The position numbers were made by a program, and so were the translations under genes. DNA of 64,000 nt, taken from the NCBI RefSeq assembly GCF_030371825.1, contig NZ_JAUDDM010000001.1; one strand, given 5' to 3'. The stretch is from Collinsella sp944321445. Its GTDB lineage: Bacteria > Actinomycetota > Coriobacteriia > Coriobacteriales > Coriobacteriaceae. Positions 28,027-37,216 of this stretch are shown piece after piece; position 1 is the stretch's first letter, and each line of letters opens with the position of its first letter. The notes under the pieces were generated by a model, which was not told the DNA's origin, ran no database searches, and saw only the letters and a list, made by a program, of their open reading frames with translations.

Positions 28027-28709
28027 TGGAAGCCACCAATCTCTACCCGCTGCTCATTGGGTGCATGGTCGTCTCCTATCTTGTTTGCGGTATTCCCTTC
28101 GGCCTTATCCTCGGCCGCTTCATGGGGCATGTCGACATCCGCAAATCGGGCTCGGGCAACATCGGCACCACGAACGCCCTGCGCGTTGCTGGCCCCAAGG
28201 TCGCCGCGATAACGCTTCTGTTCGACGTGCTCAAGGGCGTTGTGTGCATCAACGTCTCCCGTCTGCTCATCGCGGGCGTGCCGGGCGTGGGCGCCAGCGC
28301 CATCGAGCCGGGCGGCAGCTTCGACTGGCTTATCGCTCTGGTGGCCCTGAGCTGCCTGTACGGCCACATCTTCAGCCCGTACCTGAAGTTCCACGGCGGC
28401 AAGGGCATCGCCACCGGCGTGGGCATCCTATTCGGCTTCTTCTGGCCGCTCGCCATCGTCCATCTCGCCATCTTCATCGTGCTCGTGGCCATCACCAAGT
28501 ACGTGTCGGTGGGCTCCATCGCCACCGCCGCCCTCGTGCCCGTCACGATGTACATCGCTTTCCCGCAGACCTCCGTCCCCGCGCTCGCCATCTGGGCGCT
28601 GCTGGGCTGGACGGTCGTCTGGGCGCATCGCGGCAACATGAAGAAGCTCCGCGCGGGCAACGAGAACAAGCTCTCGTTCTCCAAGACATCCAATAAGAAA
28701 GAGGACTAG
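28026..28709 (+). CDS. plsY: Glycerol-3-phosphate acyltransferase PlsY
   Basis: 227 residues with about five membrane helices. The PlsY cytoplasmic motifs are IRKSGSGNIGTTNALRVAGPK and HGGKGIATGVGI; YLVCGIPFGLILGRF opens the first helix. It transfers acyl groups from acyl phosphate to glycerol-3-phosphate, made by GpsA encoded next. Confidence 0.96.
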   Translation: MEATNLYPLLIGCMVVSYLVCGIPFGLILGRFMGHVDIRKSGSGNIGTTNALRVAGPKVAAITLLFDVLKGVVCINVSRLLIAGVPGVGASAIEPGGSFDWLIALVALSCLYGHIFSPYLKFHGGKGIATGVGILFGFFWPLAIVHLAIFIVLVAITKYVSVGSIATAALVPVTMYIAFPQTSVPALAIWALLGWTVVWAHRGNMKKLRAGNENKLSFSKTSNKKED

Positions 28710-28711
28710 AC

Positions 28712-29719
28712 ATGAGAATCACCGTCGTGGGCTCCGGCTCCTGGGGCACCGCCATCGCTGGTCAGGCGGCAGCGCATGTAGACGAGGTGGTTGTCTGGTC
28801 GTTTGGCGGCGAATCCGTCGAGGGCATCAACGGATGCCACCGCAACAATCTCTATCTCACCGACTACACGCTGCCCGACAACGTGTGGGCAACCGCTTCC
28901 TTCGACGAGGCGCTGAAGGACACCGACGGCATCATTCTCGCCGTTCCTTCTGCTTTCCTGCGCAGCGTGCTCGAAGGCGCTGCGCCCTTCGTGCGCCCCG
29001 AGACCCCGGTACTCACGCTCACCAAGGGCATCGAGGAGCGCACAGGCTACCTCATGAGCGAACTCGTCGCGGACTGCATCGGCGGACCCGAGCGCATCGC
29101 CGTGCTCGCCGGGCCCAACCACGCTGAAGAGGTGTGCCGCGGCTGCCTGTCGGCCGCCGTCATCGCCGCCGAGGACACCCAGATTGCAGAGTTCTTCAAG
29201 AAGATCCTGCTCTCTGAGCACTTCCGCATCTATGTGGGCACCGACCTCATCGGTATCGAGATGTGCTCCGCCGTGAAAAACGTCATCGCTATCGTGTGCG
29301 GCTACCTTGCCGGCATGGGATACGGCGACAATACGCTTGCGCTCGTCATGACGCGCGGCATCGCCGAGATCAGCCGTCTCGTGCATGCGCGCGGGGGAGA
29401 GGCCATCACCTGCATGGGACTGGCCGGCATGGGCGACCTCGTGGTAACCTGCACCTCGCGCCATTCGCGCAACCGCACGTTCGGTGAGGCTCTGGCTGCC
29501 GGCGGTACGCTCGAGGAATACCAGGCTCGCACGCACATGGTCGTCGAGGGCGCCGCGGCGGCGAAGAGCGTGGCCGCGCTCGCACGTCGCCTGGGCGTCG
29601 ACGCGCCGCTCACCTTCGCGCTCGAGAAGGTGCTTTGGCGCGGCGTTTCCAAGGAAGACGTCTTCAATGAGCTCATCGAGCGTTTTCCCACCGAAGAGTT
29701 CTATGGCATGGATGACTAG
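28712..29719 (+). CDS. gpsA: NAD(P)-dependent glycerol-3-phosphate dehydrogenase
   Basis: 335 residues. Dinucleotide fold VVGSGSWGTAIAGQ, LTKGIEE, AGPNHAEEVCRG, and the substrate-binding CSAVKNVIAIVCGYLAGMGYGDN with the catalytic lysine. It reduces dihydroxyacetone phosphate to glycerol-3-phosphate, the PlsY substrate. Two bases separate it from plsY. Confidence 0.97.
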   Translation: MRITVVGSGSWGTAIAGQAAAHVDEVVVWSFGGESVEGINGCHRNNLYLTDYTLPDNVWATASFDEALKDTDGIILAVPSAFLRSVLEGAAPFVRPETPVLTLTKGIEERTGYLMSELVADCIGGPERIAVLAGPNHAEEVCRGCLSAAVIAAEDTQIAEFFKKILLSEHFRIYVGTDLIGIEMCSAVKNVIAIVCGYLAGMGYGDNTLALVMTRGIAEISRLVHARGGEAITCMGLAGMGDLVVTCTSRHSRNRTFGEALAAGGTLEEYQARTHMVVEGAAAAKSVAALARRLGVDAPLTFALEKVLWRGVSKEDVFNELIERFPTEEFYGMDD

Positions 29720-29740
29720 CAGAAAGGTTCAGATCACCCG

Positions 29741-30421
29741 ATGACCAGCCTCATCAAGGTTTCGCCCTCCATACTTGCCGCAGATTTCCTCAATCTGGGT
29801 GAGGACCTCGATCGCGTCTCGAACGCCGAGATGATTCATGTCGACGTCATGGACGGCCATTTCGTGCCCAACCTGAGCTTCGGCACGCCACTTGTCGCCG
29901 CCGTGAAGCAGCGCACCCGCGCGCTCGTGGACGTGCATATGATGGTCACGAACCCCGATGAGACCGTTGATTGGTACATCGATTCCGGGGCCGACCTCAT
30001 CTCCGTGCACTACGAGGCCGCGCGCGATCTGCACGGAATAATCAATCATCTGCATTCCCGCGGCGTGCTTGCCGGCGTCGTCATCAACCCCGACACGCCT
30101 GTGTCTGTACTTGCCGATGTCATCGATGACGTTGACCTCGTGCTCGTCATGAGCGTATACCCCGGGTTTGGTGGTCAGCACTTCATCGAAGAGACCTACA
30201 GCCGTCTGCGCGAGCTCGTTGCGCTGTGCGATGTGCACGACGCGTACCCCATGATCGAGGTGGATGGTGGCGTGAGCCTGTCCAACGCTCGCGAGCTCGG
30301 TGCATGCGGGGCCAATGTTCTTGTTGCCGGATCGGCCGTGTTTAACGCCCATGACCCCTCGATGATCGTACGCGAGCTGCGCGACCTTGCGACCATCGGC
30401 CTCAACGGCCGCAAGGGATAG
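29741..30421 (+). CDS. rpe: Ribulose-phosphate 3-epimerase
   Basis: 226 residues forming a TIM barrel: SPSILAADFLNLGEDL, MIHVDVMDGHFVPNLSFG with the metal ligands, LVDVHMMV, MSVYPGFGGQHF and IEVDGGVSLSNA. It interconverts ribulose-5-phosphate and xylulose-5-phosphate. Preceded by AGAAAGG; follows gpsA by 21 bases. Confidence 0.97.
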   Translation: MTSLIKVSPSILAADFLNLGEDLDRVSNAEMIHVDVMDGHFVPNLSFGTPLVAAVKQRTRALVDVHMMVTNPDETVDWYIDSGADLISVHYEAARDLHGIINHLHSRGVLAGVVINPDTPVSVLADVIDDVDLVLVMSVYPGFGGQHFIEETYSRLRELVALCDVHDAYPMIEVDGGVSLSNARELGACGANVLVAGSAVFNAHDPSMIVRELRDLATIGLNGRKG

Positions 30422-30427
30422 CGCGCT

Positions 30428-31600
30428 GTGAACGCTTTGCCTTCACGCGCGCCCGTCAACCTCGATTACGCCGCCTCGACGCCCATGCGCGCAGAGGCCA
30501 TCGAGGCACAACGCTCCTATGATGCATCCAGCATCGCCGGCGCGAACCCCAATTCGCTCCACACGCTCGGTCGCCAGGCCGCAAATGCCTTGGAAGGGGC
30601 TCGACGCGATATCGCGCGCTCGCTCGGGCCTCGCGTTCGCTCGAGCGAGATCATCTTCACCGGCGGCGGCACCGAATCCGATTATCTCGCTCTTCACGGT
30701 ATTGCACAGGGCGCGCGCGAACGCGACCGCTCGCGCACACGCGTCATCGTGAGCGCCATCGAACACGATGCCCTCCTCGATAACGTGCCCGCGCTCCGAG
30801 CCCAGGGCTTCACCGTGGAGCTCGTTGAGCCTTCGATACAGGGTGTCATCGAGCCCGCGGCGCTTGAAGCCATGGTCGCGCCCGACGTCGCGCTCGTTTC
30901 CGTCATGTTCGCCAACAACGAGACCGGCGTCATTCAACCCATCTCCGAGCTCGCGCGCGTCGCCCACGATGCCGGAGCGTACTTCCACACCGACGCCATC
31001 CAGGGCTACCTGCACGCACCGCTTGATGTCGATGCGCTGGGCGTTGACGCACTTTCCATCGCCGGTCACAAGGTGGGAGCTCCGGTGAGCATCGGTGCGC
31101 TCTACCTGCGCACCCGCACGCCCCTGCGCCCCCAGGTTTTAGGGGGAGGCCAGGAGGCAGGCCGCCGCGCCGGCACGCAAGATGTGCGAAGCGCCCTGGC
31201 CCTTGCCGCCGTGGCGCGCACGCTCTCCGTTTCCATCGATGAGGACTGCGCTCGCATCCGTGCGCTTGCTGACGCTCTCTATGAGCGCGTGTGCGCGCAT
31301 CCCGCCATCACCCCAACGATGGGGGATTGGACCGCTGTCGACCGCTTGCCCGGCATCGTGTCTGTCACGGTGGATGGCTTCGACTCCGAAGAGCTCGTCT
31401 TGAAACTCGATGCCGCAGGCTATGCGGTTTCCGGTGGGTCTGCTTGCTCGAGCGGCAGCCTTGACGCAAGCCACGTGCTGCGCGCCATGGGCATACCGCG
31501 CGAACGCGCCCTGGGGTCGCTGCGCGTCTCGTTCGACGACCGCGTCGACCCCGCCGTTTTAGATAGGTTCGCACGCGCCCTGCTCGACCTCGTCGGTTAG
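30428..31600 (+). CDS. Cysteine desulfurase, NifS/IscS-like
   Basis: 390 residues. PLP fold type I: LDYAASTPMRAEA, HTLGRQAANALEGARRDIARSLG, FTGGGTESDYLAL, EHDALLDNVPAL, FANNETGVIQPI, the PLP-lysine in LSIAGHKVGAPVSIGALYL, and the catalytic cysteine loop GSACSSGSLDASHVL. It supplies sulfur for Fe-S clusters or tRNA thiolation; no iscU or mnmA lies alongside. GTG start with only a weak ribosome site, six bases after rpe. Confidence 0.93.
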   Translation: MNALPSRAPVNLDYAASTPMRAEAIEAQRSYDASSIAGANPNSLHTLGRQAANALEGARRDIARSLGPRVRSSEIIFTGGGTESDYLALHGIAQGARERDRSRTRVIVSAIEHDALLDNVPALRAQGFTVELVEPSIQGVIEPAALEAMVAPDVALVSVMFANNETGVIQPISELARVAHDAGAYFHTDAIQGYLHAPLDVDALGVDALSIAGHKVGAPVSIGALYLRTRTPLRPQVLGGGQEAGRRAGTQDVRSALALAAVARTLSVSIDEDCARIRALADALYERVCAHPAITPTMGDWTAVDRLPGIVSVTVDGFDSEELVLKLDAAGYAVSGGSACSSGSLDASHVLRAMGIPRERALGSLRVSFDDRVDPAVLDRFARALLDLVG

Positions 31601-31612
31601 GAGGCTCTCTTC

Positions 31613-32422
31613 ATGCGTATCCGAGATTTAGAGCGGTCCCTGTTCGAACGCTTCCCTCGAGAAGATGCTGAATCTTGGGACCATGTGGGCCTTTCTGTCG
31701 GCATGCCCGACGCAGAGGTGGCCGGCATTTGCGTGGCGCTCGATGCGACCGAGGCAAACGCGCGCGAAGCAGCGCGCATCGGCGCCAATGTGCTGCTCAC
31801 GCACCATCCGGTCTATATCAAGGCGCCCGACGCCTTCGCCCCCGCATCGCCCGAGCGCCCCGTGAGCTCAGCAGCCATCTTCACGGCGGCGCAACTGGGC
31901 GTGAGCATCCTGTCGTACCACACGAACTTAGATCGCTCGCTTGAAGCACGCAAACAGCTTCCAAGCTTGCTTGGATTGTCGCCCATTTCATCGTTGGAGC
32001 ATCCCGATGATGCAAGCGCCCATGGACTCGGCTCGCTGTGCGAGGTATCTGGCGCTCTCGAGCTCGGCGAGCTTGCGCAATCGTGCGCAGGTGCCTTTGG
32101 CACCGCCCCGCGCGTATGGGGCGCGCCCAGACGAAGCGTCGAGCGCGTCGCATTTCTGGGAGGCTCGCTGGGATCGTTTGGCGAAGACGCCCTCGCTGCG
32201 AGTGTCGACGTCGTCATCACGGGTGAGGCCGGCTACCATGTATGCCAAGATCTTTCGCTACGTGGCCTGAGCGTTATCTTGCTCGGACACGATCGTTCCG
32301 AAGAGCCGTTTATCGATATCTTGATGGATGCTGCCATCGATGCTGGCGCAACGCCTTCAGCCGTACGTAGAATATCCGGTGCACAACAATGGTGGACCGT
32401 TACAGACAAGGAGCTCGCATGA
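31613..32422 (+). CDS. NIF3-like dinuclear metal centre protein (YqfO family)
   Basis: 269 residues. Opening IRDLERSLFERFPREDAESWDHVGLSVG, the metal-binding NVLLTHHPVYIK with paired histidines, YHTNLDRS and the C-terminal DVVITGEAGYH plus LLGHDRSEE are typical. Family members bind two metal ions; the physiological role is unsettled. It overlaps the next gene by four bases, an association seen in many Gram-positive genomes. Confidence 0.93.
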   Translation: MRIRDLERSLFERFPREDAESWDHVGLSVGMPDAEVAGICVALDATEANAREAARIGANVLLTHHPVYIKAPDAFAPASPERPVSSAAIFTAAQLGVSILSYHTNLDRSLEARKQLPSLLGLSPISSLEHPDDASAHGLGSLCEVSGALELGELAQSCAGAFGTAPRVWGAPRRSVERVAFLGGSLGSFGEDALAASVDVVITGEAGYHVCQDLSLRGLSVILLGHDRSEEPFIDILMDAAIDAGATPSAVRRISGAQQWWTVTDKELA

Positions 32423-33138
32423 GCACAGGATCTATCCTTCTTCAGCTGCAAGACATCGATCTGGGCCTCGAGCGCGATCGAAGCGCACTGAATTCCATGC
32501 CCGAGCTCGCCGACCTCGCCAAGAAGCGTCGCGCCTACCAGAAGCTCAAGGCGGACGCCACGAAGATCTACGCCCAGCGCAAGGACATCGAGACGTACCT
32601 CAAGAACCTTGAGGGCCAGGAGATGGACGCGAACGACGACATCCGCATCGCGCAGGGCAACGTCGACTCCTCCGACTATCGCTCCGTCCAGCAGCTCGAG
32701 CAAAAGCTTTCCGATCTGGCTAAGCTGCTCGACAAGATCGCTTACGCGCGCACCGATTATGAGAAACAGCTCAAGGACATCTCCGCCAAGGAGGAGTATC
32801 TCGCAGGGTATATCAAGAAGTTCGAGGCGTCGGTCATCGCCGACACCAAGGCTGCGCGCGAGAAGGCAGCGGGCATCACCGAGGGCATCGAGCGCGCTGA
32901 GCGCAAGCGCGCGCATTTGCTCGACCAGTTACCCCAGGACCTGCGCGAGCGCTATGAGAAGGCTTCCAAGCAGTTCAAGGGGCTTGCCGTCGAGCGCCTC
33001 GAGGGCAACGTACCGAGCATCTGCCGCATGGCCCTACAATCGTCCTCTATGGCTGAGCTTGAACGCGTCGAGGGTATCGTCGAGTGCCCGTACTGCCACC
33101 GCATCCTCGTTGTCGGCGAGGACGGTGAGGAGTCGTGA
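32419..33138 (+). CDS. Coiled-coil protein with C-terminal zinc ribbon (COG1579 type)
   Basis: 239 residues. A long helical, charged region (about 10-185) predicted as coiled coil precedes a short C-terminal ribbon. Only one CxxC pair is intact (ECPYCHRILV); the expected first pair is reduced to one cysteine (NVPSICRMAL). Function not established. The start ATG at 32419 overlaps the NIF3 stop and follows AAGGAG; the next gene, coaBC, starts inside its stop. Confidence 0.88.
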   Translation: MSTGSILLQLQDIDLGLERDRSALNSMPELADLAKKRRAYQKLKADATKIYAQRKDIETYLKNLEGQEMDANDDIRIAQGNVDSSDYRSVQQLEQKLSDLAKLLDKIAYARTDYEKQLKDISAKEEYLAGYIKKFEASVIADTKAAREKAAGITEGIERAERKRAHLLDQLPQDLRERYEKASKQFKGLAVERLEGNVPSICRMALQSSSMAELERVEGIVECPYCHRILVVGEDGEES

Positions 33139-34352
33139 CGGCCAAAGCGAACAGCCAGCCGTGCGCCCTGGTGTGCGTGACCGGCTGCATCGCCGCCTAC
33201 AAATCTTGCGAGATCGTACGCTTGCTGCAGAAGGCGGGGCTGCGTGTGAAGGTCCTCATGACCGAACATGCCACGCAGTTTGTGGGACCCACGACGTTTC
33301 GCGCCCTCACGCATGAGAAGGTGGCAGTCGGGCTTTTCGATGACCCGGAAGATCCCATCCATCACATCTCGCTTGCCCAGGAAGCCGATATCGTACTTGT
33401 GGCGCCGGCGACGGCCAACGTCATCGCGAAGATGGCACACGGCATCGCCGATGACCTTATGTCCACGACGCTGCTCGCAACGCGCTCGCCGATCGTCGTA
33501 GCTCCGGCGATGAACGCCGGCATGTGGGAGAACGTCGCCACGCTGGAGAACGTCGAGGTGCTCAAACGCCGCGGCATCCATGTGATCACGCCCGATTCCG
33601 GCTACCTTGCCTGCGGCGAAGTGGCAGCCGGGCGCCTGCCCGAGCCCGCGCATATCGTTGACGTCGCGCTCGCCGTGCTGGGGGAGAAAGGTCCGCTAGT
33701 AGGGGAGCACGTGCTCATCACCGCAGGTGGCACGCAGGAGCCCATCGATCCGGTGCGCTTCATCGGCAACCGGTCGAGCGGCAAGATGGGAATCGCGCTC
33801 GCGCGAGCGGCCCAGCGCTCCGGAGCCCGCGTGACGCTCGTGCTGGGACCGGCTTCGGTTGAGCCCCCTGCAGGCATCACATGCGCACGCGCCACCACAG
33901 CCGCCGAGATGCTCGAGGTCACCTCGCATGCTTTCGCCGATGCTACCATCGCCATCTGCGCGGCTGCCGTTGCGGACTACACACCCGTGCGCCCGGCCGA
34001 CCACAAGCTCAAGAAGACCGAGGAGCGCCTCGACGTCGTCGAGCTCACCGAAACCGAGGACATCCTGGCCACGCTTGCTGCGAAGAAGCAGGAACGCGTC
34101 GTCGTCGGCTTTGCCGCCGAGACCTCGAACGTCGTTGCCTATGCACAGGACAAGCTTGGACGCAAGGGCTGCGACGCCATCGTTGCCAACGACGTGAGCC
34201 GCGCCGATTCCGGCTTCGGTTCCGATACGGACAAGGCGTGGTGGGTCACCGCCGACGGGGCAGAAGAGCTTCCCTGCATGGCTAAGACCGACCTCGCCGG
34301 TGAGATTCTCTCCCGCGCAAAGGCCCTCGCCGACGTCGGACGCGCACGATAG
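33135..34352 (+). CDS. coaBC: Bifunctional phosphopantothenoylcysteine decarboxylase/synthase
   Basis: 405 residues. N-terminal CoaC flavoprotein: VCVTGCIAAYKSCEIVRLL, the catalytic His in DPIHHISLA, APATANVIAKMAHGIADDL and APAMNAGMW. C-terminal CoaB from about 190: VLITAGGTQEPIDPVRFIGNRSSGKMG and AAVADYTPV. It carries out two steps of coenzyme A synthesis. GTG start overlaps the previous stop. Confidence 0.97.
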   Translation: MTAKANSQPCALVCVTGCIAAYKSCEIVRLLQKAGLRVKVLMTEHATQFVGPTTFRALTHEKVAVGLFDDPEDPIHHISLAQEADIVLVAPATANVIAKMAHGIADDLMSTTLLATRSPIVVAPAMNAGMWENVATLENVEVLKRRGIHVITPDSGYLACGEVAAGRLPEPAHIVDVALAVLGEKGPLVGEHVLITAGGTQEPIDPVRFIGNRSSGKMGIALARAAQRSGARVTLVLGPASVEPPAGITCARATTAAEMLEVTSHAFADATIAICAAAVADYTPVRPADHKLKKTEERLDVVELTETEDILATLAAKKQERVVVGFAAETSNVVAYAQDKLGRKGCDAIVANDVSRADSGFGSDTDKAWWVTADGAEELPCMAKTDLAGEILSRAKALADVGRAR

Positions 34353-34378
34353 CGCCATTCTTTAAATGCCGAAACTCA

Positions 34379-34425
34379 GCCGGCAGCGGTTAATCCACAT
34401 GGAGATACCCGCTGCCGGCTTTCTG
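34379..34425 (+). terminator. Rho-independent terminator after coaBC
   Basis: AGCCGGCAGCGG (34379-34390) pairs with CCGCTGCCGGCT (34410-34421), then TTCTGT. It ends the long plus-strand block that starts near 17.5 kb. Confidence 0.8.
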
Positions 34426-34450
34426 TATCTTTATTACTAGTCATTTGAAT

Positions 34451-34478
34451 AAAAAAGGCCAACCCGTAGGTTGGCCTT
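34451..34478 (-). terminator. Terminator of the tRNA-Pro gene
   Basis: On the minus strand AAGGCCAACC-TACG-GGTTGGCCTT is followed by six Ts, just downstream of the tRNA. A nearly identical hairpin lies at 35868. Confidence 0.85.
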
Positions 34479-34486
34479 GAGGCTTC

Positions 34487-34563
<77 letters not shown>

Positions 34564-34699
34564 AAGCAATGCGCTGTCTCACTGACAGCAAGGGATACTA
34601 TACCCACCTCAGCGCTCAGATGCAAGCGTTATTTTCAAAAAATGTGCGAAGGCGCATCATCGTTGCGACATCGAACAACAAAGAAGGGCATTTTTGACG

Positions 34700-35656
<957 letters not shown>

Positions 35657-35837
35657 GATCTTGTCTCCTCCTTATCGGTTGCGCCTGCGGGCGTTTGCCC
35701 AGCTTTAGGCTATCATGCGCTCATTGAGCCAGGTGCCCCTGCGGCATGAGGATACGGTAATGCTCTTGTCAGGATGTAGTAAGGCAACTACCGCTCAGAG
35801 AAAGCTCTCTTTCTTCTCATCATGGTTTACCTTATTC

Positions 35838-35878
35838 TTCGAACCCAATCATCCCACCGGAAGCTTCAAGGCCAACCT
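35838..35878 (+). pseudogene. Decayed 3' end of a tRNA-Pro gene
   Basis: This stretch starting TTCGAACCCAATCATCCC aligns over about 41 bases with the T-loop-to-terminator part of the tRNA-Pro at 34487-34563, with about six differences, mostly transitions, and one missing base. The T-stem no longer pairs properly and no anticodon arm can be drawn upstream, so it is not functional. It lies in the opposite orientation to the intact gene. The rest of this 319-base gap shows no gene. Confidence 0.65.
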
Positions 35879-35900
35879 CATCAGGTTGGCCTTTTTCTTT
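35868..35900 (+). terminator. Terminator associated with the tRNA-Pro relic
   Basis: AAGGCCAACCT-CATC-AGGTTGGCCTT followed by TTTCTTTT. It shares the ten-base stem of the tRNA-Pro terminator at 34451 but with a different loop, and is intact. Confidence 0.8.
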
Positions 35901-35975
35901 TATGAATCCCGGATAGGTCTAGGCCAATCGGGTATCATTCCTCTAGTGTTTTTCAGCAGACGGTGGGGGAGAATC

Positions 35976-36731
35976 GTGAGCCTCAAGAGAAAGATCAAGA
36001 AGGAGCTTATCGGTACGTCCGACTATCCTTCGAATAAGATCTTCACGATCTCGAACGTCATCACGTTCACGCGCCTCATTCTCACGTTCGTGTTCCTCTA
36101 CCTGTTTATCACCAACGAGAATCGCTATATCGCGCTCATCATCTACGCCATCGCGGCCTCTACGGACTGGATGGACGGCCAGATCGCCCGTATGACCAAA
36201 ACCGTGAGTTGGCTCGGCAAGATGATGGACCCGGTCGTCGACCGCGCACTGCTGTTCACGGGCGTTCTCGGCCTCGTAGGCCGCGGCGAGCTGCCTCTTT
36301 GGGTGTGCATCGTCATCATCGGCCGCGATGTCTACCTTGCCTGCGGCAACATGATCGTGCACCGCTTCCACAAGCGCCCCATCGACGTCGTCTACACGGG
36401 CAAGATCGCCACCGCGCTGCTCATGTCGGGCTTTACGCTCATGCTGCTTGGACTTCCCGTTGTAGAGGGCCCGAGCCTTTTTGGATCTTCCGCTTCGGCA
36501 TTCCCGGGACTCAACGGACACGAGGCGCCACTGGGCATCTTCTTCGTGTACCTGGGCGTCGTGTTCTCCCTTATCACCGCCGTGGTCTACACGATAAAGG
36601 GAGCGCTCGCTATTCGGCGTGCCCAAGCCCACCCGGAGGATGAGGACGTCGATTTCCTAAACCCTGAAATCGATGACTCCGATGAGATGGTCGGCTCTGG
36701 GGCCACCGCGGGGTCCGGTAGGGTAGAATAG
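35976..36731 (+). CDS. CDP-alcohol phosphatidyltransferase (PgsA-like)
   Basis: 251 residues, several membrane helices. The catalytic motif DWMDGQIARMTKTVSWLGKMMDPVVDR, shown by the pattern D-X2-DG-X2-AR-X8-G-X3-D-X3-D, is complete. It joins CDP-diacylglycerol to an alcohol, either glycerol-3-phosphate or an inositol-type acceptor. A second member, the likely housekeeping pgsA, is at 55.8 kb. The GTG at 35976 follows GGGGGAGA. The C-terminal tail is acidic. It precedes the FHA and MerR genes, as pgsA2 is near garA in mycobacteria. Confidence 0.88.
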   Translation: MSLKRKIKKELIGTSDYPSNKIFTISNVITFTRLILTFVFLYLFITNENRYIALIIYAIAASTDWMDGQIARMTKTVSWLGKMMDPVVDRALLFTGVLGLVGRGELPLWVCIVIIGRDVYLACGNMIVHRFHKRPIDVVYTGKIATALLMSGFTLMLLGLPVVEGPSLFGSSASAFPGLNGHEAPLGIFFVYLGVVFSLITAVVYTIKGALAIRRAQAHPEDEDVDFLNPEIDDSDEMVGSGATAGSGRVE

Positions 36732-36776
36732 GTTCTGTCTTTAAGCAATTAGTATTTCACGACGTGGGGAGAGCAC

Positions 36777-37214
36777 ATGTTCGATAACTTCCGTACTGCT
36801 TCCGGCGTCGACCAGCAGCCGGGAGATTCCACCTGCGTCTTCCGTATGCCGGTCGATGATGCCACCGTTCCCGATCTTATGAAGAACGTCAAGAACTCGA
36901 CGCCGGTCCTGACCATCATCAAGGGCCCCCAGACGGGCAACACCTTTGAGCTCGACAGCGACGAGACCACCATCGGTCGCGATCCGGCGAATGGCATCTT
37001 CCTGAACGACATGACCGTCTCGCGCGCGCATGCCAAGGTCATCCGCAACGCTGCCGGCGTGCTCGTCGAAGACCTGGGGTCGCTCAACGGTACGTGGGTC
37101 GACGGCGCGATCGTCAACTCCGCACCGCTGCACGACGGCTCCTCGATTCAAATCGGCACGTTCACGCTGGTTTACCACGAGAGCCAGGCGGAGCGCATCG
37201 AAACCGGTGAATAG
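36777..37214 (+). CDS. GarA-like FHA-domain protein
   Basis: 145 residues. An FHA domain at about 45-130 carries the phosphothreonine-binding residues: TTIGRDPANGIFL, TVSRAHAKV and LGSLNGTWV. The N-terminus has DSTCVFRMP (17-25), matching the ETTxVFR phosphorylation site of actinobacterial GarA/OdhI. GarA, when unphosphorylated, binds 2-oxoglutarate dehydrogenase and glutamate dehydrogenase; phosphorylation makes it bind itself. The next gene is a MerR regulator, the same order as Rv1827-Rv1828. Functional equivalence is inference. Confidence 0.88.
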   Translation: MFDNFRTASGVDQQPGDSTCVFRMPVDDATVPDLMKNVKNSTPVLTIIKGPQTGNTFELDSDETTIGRDPANGIFLNDMTVSRAHAKVIRNAAGVLVEDLGSLNGTWVDGAIVNSAPLHDGSSIQIGTFTLVYHESQAERIETGE

Positions 37215-37216
37215 CG

